DNA of 64,000 nt from Streptomyces niveus (GTDB taxonomy: Bacteria > Actinomycetota > Actinomycetes > Streptomycetales > Streptomycetaceae). This document shows, one piece after another, positions 1 to 8,349 of the stretch. Made by a program: the position numbers and the translations under genes. Where the stretch lies: the NCBI RefSeq assembly GCF_001723055.1, contig NZ_MDCR01000032.1, positions 25,236-89,235 on the forward strand. Direction: 5' to 3'. The notes beneath the pieces are model-generated. The model searched no databases. It was not told the origin of the DNA and was given only the letters and a program-made list of their open reading frames with translations. The number at the start of each line of letters is the position of its first letter. The first letter of the stretch is position 1.

Positions 1-9
1 GGCGTTCAT
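1..9 (-). CDS. Possible first codons of a leftward gene leaving the window
   Basis: A CAT at 7-9 reads as an ATG on the minus strand, and a GGAG lies about ten bases upstream of it (near 19-22). The reading frame goes directly off the left edge, so only three codons are visible. It follows the membrane protein at 117-977 on the same strand and could be co-transcribed with it. The product cannot be named from three codons. Confidence 0.3.
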
Positions 10-116
10 GACAGAGACACTCCACGGGTGTGGGAGAGACGGTGAGCCGTGCGCGGATACGCGTCGGCATCGCGACGGCACCGTCCTCCGTACTACGTAC
101 GGGGCGTGTCGTCGCG

Positions 117-977
117 TCAGGCGGCGAGAGTGAATACGGCCGGCGGGCCGCGCCTGATCACCGAATGCTGGAGTGTCTCCTCCGCGTACGACGGCGGGGC
201 GTCGCGCCGGGGGGTGGGCCTGGCGAGCGGTCCGGGGGCCGGCGTGACCGGCAGCCCGGCGCGCAGGGCCCGTACGAGACCGAGGGCGGCCCGGAGCGCC
301 CGCAGCCGCGCGTTGTCGGCGACGGCCTCGCCGAAGCCGTCGCCGAGGCCCTGGGACGAGAGCGTGGCGAGCCGCGCGAGCGCGAGGTCGCCGCGGCGCA
401 TGAGCCAGCCGGTCGCCAGGGCGGCCAGCAGGTGGGTGAGGAACATGGGCAGGCTCGGCAGCTCCGGCAGCAGTGCCGCCGCCCCGCCGGTCCCATCGGC
501 CGCCGCCTGGGCGGTCGTTGCGGCGGACATGCCATCGTGCAGGTGACCGCCCTGCGCGGGCCCGGCGCCGAGGGTGGCGGGGTCGATCCCGGCGTCGGTC
601 ACGATGCGGTGGGCGTCGCCCGCGCTCAGCGAGGCCGGACCGGCGCCGCAGATCAGCTTCGCCGCCATGCGGATCAGTACGTCGTCGGCGCCCGGGCGCA
701 TGGTCAGGTGATGCTGGCTCATCCCGAACAGGGTGTGCAGCGCGAGCTGTCCACCCGTCAGGGCGAGCGCTATGGCGGGCAGCGAGCGGGCGCGTCCGGC
801 GAGCGGCGCGGCCACGGCGAAGACACCGCCGAATCCGACGACGAGCGTCCACCACGGGACGGCCTGACAGGCCGCGATCACATGTCCGGTCCCGGCCAGC
901 ACGACACAGACCGCGGTGAACACCGCGGTCCTGAGGAGCCGCAGACCGGCTCCGGTGTGTGCGACACGATCCGGCAT
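117..977 (-). CDS. Integral membrane protein of unknown function
   Basis: A 286-residue protein with an ATG start. Hydrophobic segments lie near residues 17-36, 44-60, 66-87 and 155-175, and a basic, Pro/Ala-rich tail follows. The segment around residue 100 has several His and Met residues (for example GMSQHH). The layout resembles the membrane protein at 48533-49234, which sits beside copC and copD: N-terminal membrane helices, a Gly/Ala-rich middle, a late hydrophobic segment and a basic tail. A role near metal handling is therefore possible, but this is inference from similarity and neighbourhood. No enzyme motif is visible. No clear ribosome site precedes the chosen ATG, so the start is uncertain. 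Confidence 0.7.
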   Translation of the reverse strand: MPDRVAHTGAGLRLLRTAVFTAVCVVLAGTGHVIAACQAVPWWTLVVGFGGVFAVAAPLAGRARSLPAIALALTGGQLALHTLFGMSQHHLTMRPGADDVLIRMAAKLICGAGPASLSAGDAHRIVTDAGIDPATLGAGPAQGGHLHDGMSAATTAQAAADGTGGAAALLPELPSLPMFLTHLLAALATGWLMRRGDLALARLATLSSQGLGDGFGEAVADNARLRALRAALGLVRALRAGLPVTPAPGPLARPTPRRDAPPSYAEETLQHSVIRRGPPAVFTLAA

Positions 978-1169
978 GGCCGGGTCATCATCGCACTGCG
1001 GTCGGTGGCTTCGTACGGCAGGTCCGGAAGATCACCCTCTGTCCCATACAACGGAGGGCCGTCCATGCGCGTCCGCCGAATGAGTTCTTTCACGTGATCG
1101 ATGTGCTTACGAGTCGCCTACCAGGGCAATACGTATCGGTATGTCGAGCTGTGGCCAGGAGGCTGGAGC

Positions 1170-1673
1170 ATGAGCATCTGGTGGTCCCTCCATTTGCGGC
1201 GCGAGGCCGCGAGCGTCCCGCTGGCGCGCCGTCTTCTGATCGGCACGATGGAGACCGCGGGCGTCGACCCCGACATCTCCTTCGACCTGTCCATCGCCCT
1301 GACCGAGGCATGCGCGAACGCCGTCGAGCACGGTGGTGGCGGCGGGCACGAGGGTCCCGAGGGGTCCGGCGTGACGTCCCCGGCGTCGGAGGCGTACCGG
1401 GTGACCGCGTATCTGGACGGCGAGAAGTGCCGTATCGAAGTGTCCGACTCCGGGCCGGGGTTCCCCTCCCGAGGGGCGGAAAGGCGGCCCACCCCGCTTG
1501 CTGCCGAGTCCGCCGAGGACGGGCGGGGGCTGTCGCTGATCGAGCAGCTGGCCGACCATGTCCACTGGCGCAACCGGCCGGGGCGCGGCGCGGTGATCAG
1601 CTTCGACAAGATCCTGAAGTGGCGCGAGGAGACCCCGCTGGTGGCCCTGGGCGGCACGGCCGCCGGAGTCTGA
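1170..1673 (+). CDS. RsbW-like ATP-binding (HATPase_c) regulator
   Basis: A 167-residue protein starting MSIWWSL. AGGAGG at 1157-1162 sits 7 bases before this ATG, which decides against the longer frame from 1101. It has the GHKL ATPase boxes of anti-sigma kinases: an N box (EACANAVEHG), a G1 box (DSGPGF) and a G2 box (GRGLSLIEQL). Proteins of this type bind ATP and either phosphorylate or sequester anti-anti-sigma factors in the cytoplasm. A His/Gly-rich insertion (GGGGGHEG) lies after the N box. No anti-sigma antagonist is adjacent, but a GAF-PP2C phosphatase of the matching network type lies at 3440-4831. Target unknown. Confidence 0.85.
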   Translation: MSIWWSLHLRREAASVPLARRLLIGTMETAGVDPDISFDLSIALTEACANAVEHGGGGGHEGPEGSGVTSPASEAYRVTAYLDGEKCRIEVSDSGPGFPSRGAERRPTPLAAESAEDGRGLSLIEQLADHVHWRNRPGRGAVISFDKILKWREETPLVALGGTAAGV

Positions 1674-1723
1674 CCGGTCGGGGCACCAGGTTCCCAAGGC
1701 CCGGAAGAGACCTCTTACCCGGA

Positions 1724-1756
1724 CGGCCCGGCCGCGCGAGACGCGCGGCCGGGCCG
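1724..1756. terminator. Strong bidirectional hairpin
   Basis: Perfect 15-bp GC stem (1724-1738 with 1742-1756) around the three-base loop AGA. It lies between two converging genes (1170-1673 and 1770-3302) and probably ends both transcripts. Confidence 0.85.
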
Positions 1757-1769
1757 ACGGCTGTCCGGC

Positions 1770-3302
1770 TCAGCCCCGCTCGGTGGCCTTGACGGTGGCC
1801 ATCCACGCCTCGACGTCGGCGGAGGTACGCGGCAGCCCTGCCGACAGATTCCGGTTGCCGTCCTCCGTGACCAGGATGTCGTCCTCGATGCGGACGCCGA
1901 TGCCCCGGTACTCCTCGGGCACCGTGAGGTCGTCCGCCTGGAAGTACAGCCCCGGCTCGACGGTCAGACACATGCCGGGCTCCAGCGTCCCGTCCACGTA
2001 CGCCTCCGTGCGCGCGGCGGCGCAGTCGTGGACGTCCAGGCCGAGCATGTGCCCGGTGCCGTGCAGCGTCCAGCGGCGCTGGAGACCCAGCTCGAGGACG
2101 CGCTCGACCGGTCCGTCGAGCAGTCCCCACTCGACGAGCCTCTCGGCGAGCACGCGCTGCGAGGCGTCGTGGAAGTCCCGGTACTTCGCGCCCGGCTTCA
2201 CCGCGGCGATACCGGCCTCCTGCGACTCGTACACCGCGTCGTAGATCTTGCGCTGCAACTCGTTGAACCGGCCGTTGATCGGCAGGGTGCGGGTGACGTC
2301 GGCGGTGTAGAGGGTGTGGGTCTCCACGCCGGCGTCGAGCAGCAGCAGATCACCGGAGCGCACGTCGCCGTCGTTGCGCACCCAGTGCAGGGTGGTGGCG
2401 TGCGGGCCCGCGGCGCAGATCGAGCCGTAACCGATGTCGTTGCCCTCGACGCGGGCGCGCAGGAAGAACGTGCCCTCGATGTAGCGCTCGCTGGTCGCCT
2501 CCGCCTTGTCGAGGATCCGTACGACGTCCTCGAAGCCGCGGACGGTGGAGTCGACGGCCTTCTGGAGCTCGCCGATCTCGAACTCGTCCTTCACGGCGCG
2601 CGCTTCGGAGAGATAGACGCGCAGCTCCTCGTCGCGCTCAGCCGTGACCTTGTCGGCCAGCGCGGCCTCGATGGCCGCGTCGTGCCCGCGGACGGCCCGC
2701 ACGGGGCCCGTCGCCTCGCGCAGCGCCTGGGCCAGCTCCCGGACGTCCTTCGCGGGCAGGCCGATCAGCTGCTCGGCCTCGGCGAGCGAGTGCCGGCGGC
2801 CGACCCACAGCTCGCCCTGGCGGCCGTCGAGCCAGAACTCGCCGTTGCCCCGGTTGGAGCGGGGGGTGAGATAGATCGTCGCCCGGTGGCCGTCGCCGCC
2901 GGGCGTCGGCTCCAGCACGAGGACGCCGTCCTCGGTGTGGTCGCCGGTGAGATACGCGTATTCCGTGGAGGGACGGAAGCTGTACTCGGTGTCGTTGGAC
3001 CGGGTCTTCAGGCCGCCCGCGGGGATCACCAGACGGTCGCCCGGGAATCGCGCGGACAGTGCGGCACGGCGGGCCGCGGTGTGCGACGCCTGTGCGATGG
3101 GCTCCAGGTCGTGGAGCTCCGTGTCGGCCCAGCCCGACTTCATGTTCTCGGCCAGCTCGTCGGACACGCTCATGTAAAGGCCGTTCTTGCGCTTCTTGAT
3201 GGGCTTCTCGGCCGACGCCTCGTCGGCGTCATCGAGCACGGTGTCCTGATCTCCCAGCGATTCCGGGGTCTCCGGTGTTTCCGGGATGAGCTCCTCGGCC
3301 AC
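1770..3302 (-). CDS. pepP: Xaa-Pro aminopeptidase (aminopeptidase P, M24B)
   Basis: A 510-residue metallopeptidase that removes an N-terminal residue before proline. The GTG at 3302 was chosen because GAGGAGG lies 6 bases upstream. The acidic N-terminus (about residues 1-35) is low complexity, then an aminopeptidase-P N-terminal domain (GLKTRSNDTEYSFRPS region) is followed by the pita-bread catalytic domain. The five dinuclear-metal ligands are all visible: Asp in LLLLDAGVE, Asp in TADVTRTLP, His in GTGHMLGLDVHD, Glu in CLTVEPGLYF and Glu in GVRIEDDILV. Length fits the family. It is monocistronic between two terminators or intergenic gaps. The upstream leader contains a 15-bp tandem repeat. 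Confidence 0.95.
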   Translation of the reverse strand: MAEELIPETPETPESLGDQDTVLDDADEASAEKPIKKRKNGLYMSVSDELAENMKSGWADTELHDLEPIAQASHTAARRAALSARFPGDRLVIPAGGLKTRSNDTEYSFRPSTEYAYLTGDHTEDGVLVLEPTPGGDGHRATIYLTPRSNRGNGEFWLDGRQGELWVGRRHSLAEAEQLIGLPAKDVRELAQALREATGPVRAVRGHDAAIEAALADKVTAERDEELRVYLSEARAVKDEFEIGELQKAVDSTVRGFEDVVRILDKAEATSERYIEGTFFLRARVEGNDIGYGSICAAGPHATTLHWVRNDGDVRSGDLLLLDAGVETHTLYTADVTRTLPINGRFNELQRKIYDAVYESQEAGIAAVKPGAKYRDFHDASQRVLAERLVEWGLLDGPVERVLELGLQRRWTLHGTGHMLGLDVHDCAAARTEAYVDGTLEPGMCLTVEPGLYFQADDLTVPEEYRGIGVRIEDDILVTEDGNRNLSAGLPRTSADVEAWMATVKATERG

Positions 3303-3323
3303 GGTCTGCCTCCTCTGTACGAC

Positions 3324-3353
3324 ATTGGACCTTTCGGGATTGGACCTTTCGGG
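3324..3353. repeat. Two tandem 15-bp copies in the pepP leader
   Basis: ATTGGACCTTTCGGG occurs twice in direct succession (3324-3338, 3339-3353), 22 bases upstream of the pepP start. It may be a regulator site or simple slippage; no matching regulator is recognised. Confidence 0.5.
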
Positions 3354-3439
3354 TCCAGGCCCCATCGTATGTCTGTACGGGAGACAGGCCAGGGGGCCTG
3401 TGGACAACTCGGAGGGCGGCCGGAGGGCGACAGTCCGCT

Positions 3440-4831
3440 TCAGTCGAAGAGCGCGGCGAGGATCACCACATCCTCCGCGTCGGCGCCGGGGGCGGGCTCG
3501 TCGAGCCCGTCGGGCAGCACCAGCCGCAGTACGTGGTCGGCGACGGCCCCCGGGTCGTCCCGCAGGCTCCTGGGCACGCTCGCCGCCGCCGCGTGCAGCC
3601 GCGCGAAAGCCCGGTCCATCGGGTCGCCGGTACGCCGCAGCAGCCCGTCCGTGTACAGCAGCACCGTTTCTCCCGGTGCGGGAGACAGCTCCACGCTCGG
3701 CGCCTCCCAGCAGGACAGCATGCCCAGCGGCGCCGACAGCGTCGTCTCGACGAACTCCGTCCGCCGCTCCCCCACGATCAGCGGTGGCGCGTGACCGGCC
3801 CCGGCGAGCAGGATCTTGCGCGGCGCCGGTTCGGCGTAGGCGAAGAGCGCGGTGGCGGTGCGCGCCGGTTCGGTCAGCCGCAGGAGCAGTTCGAGGTCGG
3901 ACAGGACGGCGACGGGATCCTCGCCCTCCATCACCGCGTACGCCCGCAGGGAGGCGCGCAGCCGCCCCATGGCGGCCAGGGCGCTCGGTCCCGACCCGCT
4001 CACCGACCCGACGGCGAGCCCCAGCGCACCCTCGGGCAGGGGCAGCGCGTCGTACCAGTCGCCGCCTCCGCGTCCGTTCGTACGGTGCCGTACGGCGAGC
4101 CGTACCCCCGGTACGCGGGGGAGCCGGCTGGGCAGCAGCTCGTCGGCGATCGTGGCCTCACGCGCGCGGGCGGTCTCCAGCTCCAGGAGGCGCGCCAGAT
4201 GCTCGGCGGCGTACCGGGCGTAGAGACCCACCAGATGGCGCTGCCTTTCCACCGGTTCGGCGGGTTCGTCGTAAAACCAGACCGCGGCGCCGATCCGGCC
4301 CGCCGTCTCGGATGTCAGGGAGACCGCGTACGTGGCGCGGTAGCCGAGCCTGCGGGCCACGTCGCGGTGCAGCGGGTCCAGGTCCGGGTCGCCGAGCACG
4401 TCGCCGACGGACTCGGCCGCAGCCCTGGGCACTCCGGTGTCGTCGAGGAGCCGTCCGTAGGAGGTCGCGTCGCGCGGTACGGTCTCCAGCTGGCCGAGAT
4501 CGGCATGGCTGAGACCGAGTCCGACGGTGGTGCGGGGGATGTGCTCGTCCGCGCGGGGCGCCGGTTCGAGGACGACCAGGCCGCGCGACGAGCCGACGAG
4601 GGCGGCTCCCGCCCGTACGACCTCAGCCACCGCGGCAGCGACCGAGCCTGTCCTGACCAGGCGTTCCGTGAGCTCGTGGAGGGTGGTCAGATCGGAGACC
4701 CAGCCGGCCAGCCGGTCCTGGATCATGACCACGGGCGCACCGGCGGACTCGTCGAGGGGCGGGGCAGTGTGCGCGGGAGCCGGAACTGCTGAATCGATTC
4801 CAGCCACTTTCGGCATGTGCGGAGCGCTCAT
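3440..4831 (-). CDS. GAF-PP2C (SpoIIE-type) phosphatase with altered metal motif
   Basis: About 463 residues from the ATG at 4831 (MSAPHMPK). A GAF-like sensor domain occupies roughly residues 45-215 and a SpoIIE/PP2C domain the C-terminal 230. Members of this family dephosphorylate anti-anti-sigma factors in the partner-switching network. Visible PP2C elements are GGGDWYDALPLPEG, LLYTDGLL and the terminal DDVVILAALFD. The usual GDVxGHG metal-binding segment reads GSVSGSG here, so one metal-ligand Asp is replaced by Ser. Activity may be reduced or lost while GAF ligand sensing remains. The RsbW-like proteins at 1170-1673 and 8350-8874 are plausible partners. Start uncertain: a longer open frame exists upstream but lacks a ribosome site. 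Confidence 0.85.
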   Translation of the reverse strand: MSAPHMPKVAGIDSAVPAPAHTAPPLDESAGAPVVMIQDRLAGWVSDLTTLHELTERLVRTGSVAAAVAEVVRAGAALVGSSRGLVVLEPAPRADEHIPRTTVGLGLSHADLGQLETVPRDATSYGRLLDDTGVPRAAAESVGDVLGDPDLDPLHRDVARRLGYRATYAVSLTSETAGRIGAAVWFYDEPAEPVERQRHLVGLYARYAAEHLARLLELETARAREATIADELLPSRLPRVPGVRLAVRHRTNGRGGGDWYDALPLPEGALGLAVGSVSGSGPSALAAMGRLRASLRAYAVMEGEDPVAVLSDLELLLRLTEPARTATALFAYAEPAPRKILLAGAGHAPPLIVGERRTEFVETTLSAPLGMLSCWEAPSVELSPAPGETVLLYTDGLLRRTGDPMDRAFARLHAAAASVPRSLRDDPGAVADHVLRLVLPDGLDEPAPGADAEDVVILAALFD

Positions 4832-5468
4832 GGCAACCGGCTTTCTGACTGGTGCGTTTCGCGCAATAGCATTGCAAACCACCAGGTGATACTGCGCCAC
4901 TATCAGTGCATCCACATGTACACGCACAACTGAGGCGATGTCCAGCATTGTCCTGGCGGAACTGCTGGTGTCTGTGCGACGGTTATCTTGGCGAGAAAAT
5001 GACCCCAGCGCAGTATTCTGCGATCGACTGAGAGGGCTCGACAGGAGACTCCCCGGTGAAGCCCAGGCGACATCGTGGAGGAGCGTCATCCCGCACGTGA
5101 TGGGTACGTAAACGGTGACGGACGGGGGCAGTTGGGACTGTCCCGGAACCTGACGGACGGCTTCGGCGTCTTATCCGTCGTAGCCCGCGCGCCATCCCGG
5201 AGTGGTGGGGCTGTCACAGCGAGATCGACAGACCATTGAGTGCGCCACCCGTCGCTACGCGTTAACGAAGACACACTGCGTTCGGCCCAGGAGCGGTGAG
5301 CCCAGCCGCAGGTTGGCGAAGTCCGGCCGCGCCCCGTCCAAAGGGGCGGCGGAGCGTCGACGACATACGTCGACTGTACGCACAGCGATACGCACAGTGA
5401 AGCCATGCACACAGATTTTCCGGTGTGGCATGTGGACCTCGGCGTTCAACGGAAAGGAACGAGCGCTC
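4832..5468. other. Intergenic region with IS-end-like fragments
   Basis: 637 bases between two diverging genes. No convincing gene is seen. A 15-base block at 5135-5149 (GGACTGTCCCGGAAC) is identical to the outer end of the IS remnant at 24461-24475. Bases 4958-4969 (GGAACTGCTGGT) followed by ATCTTGG at 4985 also match the same IS end in order and spacing. These may be scars of past IS visits. The promoters for both flanking genes must lie here but none stands out. Confidence 0.4.
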
Positions 5469-6152
5469 ATGCGCGAGATCCTCGGAAGGCGACGCAGGCT
5501 CCTGTTCAGGCGCAAGGGGATGCCTGCCCCACTCGAAGCGGCACTGACGTGCGCCACGGCATGGCAGTGGCCCGTACTTCCCGGAGCCGGCCTGAAGACG
5601 TCCGGCGGCCGGGGCGACCGTGGCCAGGGCTGCGCCTGCCCGGATCCCGAGTGCGCCGTACCCGGCGCGCATCCCTTCGACCCCGGTCTGCTGGCCGCGA
5701 CCACCGACGCGCGCATGGTGCGCTGGTGGTGGGCCAACCGGCCGGCGGCACCGATCGTGATGGCCACCGGAGGCACCGCGCCGTGCGCGGTGAGTCTGCC
5801 CGCTGCCGCCGGGGAGCGTGCGCTGGTGGCACTGGACCAGATGGGCATGCGCCTCGGCCCGGTCGTGGCGACCCCCACGCGCTGGTCGCTGCTGGTCGCC
5901 CCGTACACCCTGGAGCGGCTCGGTGAGCTGCTCTTCGCCAAGGACTGGGTGCCCAGTTCGCTCCGCTTCCACGGCGAGGGCGGCTATCTGGTGCTCCCGC
6001 CGTCCGAGGCGGTCGGCGGTCAGGTGCGCTGGGAGCGGGCGCCACTGCCCGGGTCGGCGTCGCCGTGGCTGCCGGACGTCGAGGCGGTCGTGGACGCGCT
6101 GGTCGAGGCGAGCACGAGCGCGCCGGACGGCGGCAGCAGGCTCGCGTACTGA
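5469..6152 (+). CDS. Primase/polymerase N-terminal-like protein (prim-pol family)
   Basis: A 227-residue protein starting MREILGRRRR at the ATG at 5469, with GGAAAGGAA about ten bases upstream. The segment beginning LEAALTCATAWQWPVLPGAGLK, then a Cys-containing stretch (CACPDPECAVPGAHPFDPGLL), resembles the N-terminal region of the bifunctional DNA primase/polymerase family found in actinobacteria. The gene at 63097-64000 has the same layout (CRGECG..GHGVHDATT). Catalytic acidic residues of an active prim-pol (a DxD in a G-V-D-L-D context) are not evident here, whereas they are in the second copy. It may be a degenerate, non-catalytic member. It stands alone and is followed by two hairpins. 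Confidence 0.7.
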   Translation: MREILGRRRRLLFRRKGMPAPLEAALTCATAWQWPVLPGAGLKTSGGRGDRGQGCACPDPECAVPGAHPFDPGLLAATTDARMVRWWWANRPAAPIVMATGGTAPCAVSLPAAAGERALVALDQMGMRLGPVVATPTRWSLLVAPYTLERLGELLFAKDWVPSSLRFHGEGGYLVLPPSEAVGGQVRWERAPLPGSASPWLPDVEAVVDALVEASTSAPDGGSRLAY

Positions 6153-6161
6153 ACCCTCGGG

Positions 6162-6199
6162 GGCGTATGTACGCCCCACGCCGGTGGCGTACATACGCC
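6162..6199. terminator. Hairpin with self-palindromic arms
   Basis: GGCGTATGTACGCC (6162-6175) and its exact inverse (6186-6199) are separated by ten bases. Each arm is also nearly palindromic by itself. It directly follows the stop at 6152. It could be a terminator or a protein-binding site; the next hairpin is a more classical terminator. Confidence 0.55.
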
Positions 6200-6209
6200 A
6201 TCCGCATTG

Positions 6210-6238
6210 CCGGGCCGCGCCTGAGAGGTGCGGCCCGG
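6210..6238 (+). terminator. Rho-independent-type hairpin
   Basis: CCGGGCCGC (6210-6218) pairs with GCGGCCCGG (6230-6238), followed by TTTCC. It ends transcription from 5469-6152. Confidence 0.7.
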
Positions 6239-6380
6239 TTTCCGTGCCGGCTGTCACTCGTACGGGTGCGAGGGAGCGCGAGTTGTAGGGGAAATGGGCG
6301 TGCGGCGCGCCGGGTGGCCCGATTTCGCCGATATCGTCGGCCGACGGTCAAGATCTTTTCGGCAGCGGCAGGTGGGCCCC

Positions 6381-6899
6381 ATGAATCTCCGTGTGATCGG
6401 GCTCGCCGCCGTCGTGGTGTTCACCACCCTGCTCCCGCTGGCCGCCTCGGCGGGTCCCGCGGGCGGCCCCGCCGGGCACGCGGCGCCCGACGCGCCCCGC
6501 GCGGTGCCTCGGGCCCCCGTCATCCAGAAGTCCGGGAACGGTGATGTGAGGGCCGTTGAACGCTGCGGTCCGGCGCTCACGTCGCGTGACGGGATCGAGG
6601 CCCAGACCTGTGTTCTCACCGAGAACGGGGACACCTGGGGCCGTACGTACTACCGGAATGCATCAGGTGAGGAATTGCGTTCCGTGCTCAGCCTGATGGG
6701 GCCCGGCGGACGGACCGTGCAGTCCCACTGCGCGGTACGAGACGGCGGCGAGCCGGGTTCTTGTGAAACTCCGCGTGAACGCACCGCGGGAAAGCCCGCA
6801 CGGTACTGGGCGGTCGCGGAGTTCGCTGGAAGTGCCGACGGAACCGGGCCGCTGCTGCTCAGGTCCGGCAGCAACTCGACTGCTCCGTATGCCAGTTGA
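6381..6899 (+). CDS. Secreted protein of unknown function
   Basis: A 172-residue protein starting MNLRVIGLAAVVVF. Residues 1-25 form a Sec signal peptide (hydrophobic core ending LAASAGPA). A Pro/Ala-rich linker follows, and the mature part holds four Cys residues (CGP, TCVL, HCAV, SCET) that could form two disulfides. The mature core from about residue 50 looks like a small beta-rich domain. Function is not recognised. It is transcribed alone and is followed after about 110 bases by a strong hairpin. Confidence 0.7.
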   Translation: MNLRVIGLAAVVVFTTLLPLAASAGPAGGPAGHAAPDAPRAVPRAPVIQKSGNGDVRAVERCGPALTSRDGIEAQTCVLTENGDTWGRTYYRNASGEELRSVLSLMGPGGRTVQSHCAVRDGGEPGSCETPRERTAGKPARYWAVAEFAGSADGTGPLLLRSGSNSTAPYAS

Positions 6900-7008
6900 C
6901 ATGTCCGGCCGGTTCGCGGAAGCGACCGCCGAGAGGCGCCGCAACGGCGCGACAACCCTGCAGTGTTCACTCCGAAAATTTCACTGAACACCACCGGAGA
7001 ACGAAGAC

Positions 7009-7048
7009 GCCCGGTCGCTGGCGACGGGGGATGCACCAGCGACCGGGC
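7009..7048. terminator. Long hairpin after the secreted-protein gene
   Basis: GCCCGGTCGCTGG (7009-7021) pairs perfectly with 7036-7048 across a 14-base loop, followed by TT. It lies between converging genes. Just upstream, GTGTTCA (6963-6969) and TGAACAC (6985-6991) form a weaker inverted repeat. Confidence 0.75.
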
Positions 7049-7182
7049 TTCTAGAACGGTAACAAGAGATCGGCGGTTAGCAAATTCGATCTGATGTATT
7101 CGGACAAGAAATTACTTGCCGGTACGGGCAGTTGTGACGACTGTCACCGTGGGCGATGAATTTCTTGAGCCTTATCTGAGCC

Positions 7183-8163
7183 TCAGCTGAGGGTCACCTG
7201 TCGGTTGGTGAGCCCGCCGCGCGCCCGGCGCTCGTCGCCGGTCAGCGGCGCGTCCACCGCGAGGGCGGCGGTCAGCCGCTCCTGGAGCTCCGCCGCGGGC
7301 TTCTCGCAGTCCTCGGCACGCATCGGGCTCGGCAGGTCCCAGACCGGGACCGTGAGCCCGTGCGCCCGGAAGGAGCCGACCAGCCGGGTCCCCTCGCCGA
7401 GGCTCGACGTCCCGGCCGCGTGCAGCCGGGCGAGCGCGTCGAGCAGCTTCTCCTCGGGGTGCGGCATGACCCAGCGCAGGTGGTTCTTGTCCGGAGTCTC
7501 GCACCAGTACGCGGCGTCCACCCCGGTGAGCTTCACCGTCGGGATCGCGGCGGCGTTGGCGCGCTCCAGCGACGCGGCCACGTCGGGAGCCGCGTTCTCG
7601 GCGTCCGGCACCCAGAACTCGAAGCCCGGGTGGACGACCGGCGCGAACTCGGCCGTGGGGTCCAGCAGGTCCTGAAGGCGCGGCCCGTCGGCCGGAACGC
7701 GCTGTGCGGTGACCGGGTTGCCGGGCTCGGCGTCGAGCGCGCGACGGAGAGTGTCGGCGAGGTCGCGGCTGAGGTCGCCGGAGGAGGTGTCGTTCTGCAG
7801 CGCGAGGAGTACGGAGCCGTCGTCGCGACGCAGCGCGGGCCAGGCCATCGGCAGGACGGTCGCCAGGGTCACGGACGGTACGCCCTCCGGCAGGCCGCCC
7901 TTGAGGGTCAGCTCGGCGGTCGCGGCGGGTACCAGCTCGCGCAGCGCGATCCAGTCGCACTCGCCGGCCAGCCCCTCGAAGGGGCGCTGGACCAGCTCGG
8001 TGACGGCCTGTGCGGCTGCCCGGCCGTGACAGGCCTTGTAGCGGCGGCCCGAGCCGCACGGGCAGGGCTCGCGGGCCCCCACGACCGGAATCGGCCCGTC
8101 CGTGAGCTGAGCTTTCGCGGACTGAGCCTTCGCGGCCTTGGTCTGGGGGCGCTTCTTGGCCAT
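7183..8163 (-). CDS. SEC-C motif protein, DUF5926-like
   Basis: A 326-residue protein from the ATG at 8163 (MAKKRPQTK), with GGGAGAAG upstream. The basic N-terminus is followed by a SEC-C zinc motif (REPCPCGSGRRYKACHG, about residues 31-47), the same small Zn-binding module found at the SecA C-terminus. The remaining 270 residues match my recollection of the actinobacterial DUF5926 family, whose function is unknown. No catalytic motif is visible. It stands as a single gene on the minus strand, with the next gene upstream 186 bases away. Confidence 0.8.
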   Translation of the reverse strand: MAKKRPQTKAAKAQSAKAQLTDGPIPVVGAREPCPCGSGRRYKACHGRAAAQAVTELVQRPFEGLAGECDWIALRELVPAATAELTLKGGLPEGVPSVTLATVLPMAWPALRRDDGSVLLALQNDTSSGDLSRDLADTLRRALDAEPGNPVTAQRVPADGPRLQDLLDPTAEFAPVVHPGFEFWVPDAENAAPDVAASLERANAAAIPTVKLTGVDAAYWCETPDKNHLRWVMPHPEEKLLDALARLHAAGTSSLGEGTRLVGSFRAHGLTVPVWDLPSPMRAEDCEKPAAELQERLTAALAVDAPLTGDERRARGGLTNRQVTLS

Positions 8164-8349
8164 GGTGGGCTTCTCCCGATAGCGGCAGTGCGGTGTCGGG
8201 CGCGAGCCTAGCCGTACCGCGTATCGCCGTGGGCGCAACGCCGGGCAGGGGAGGGCGAGTACGGGCTCCGCCCGCCGATCCGCCGCCCGTGCCGTTCTTC
8301 AGTTCGCGGCCTCGGTACGGGCATCGGCCGGGATCGTGGATCCGGGATG

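Noticed and set aside
5086..5412. Short open frames in the gap before the prim-pol-like gene
   Set aside because: No ribosome sites, no codon bias and no recognisable sequence.
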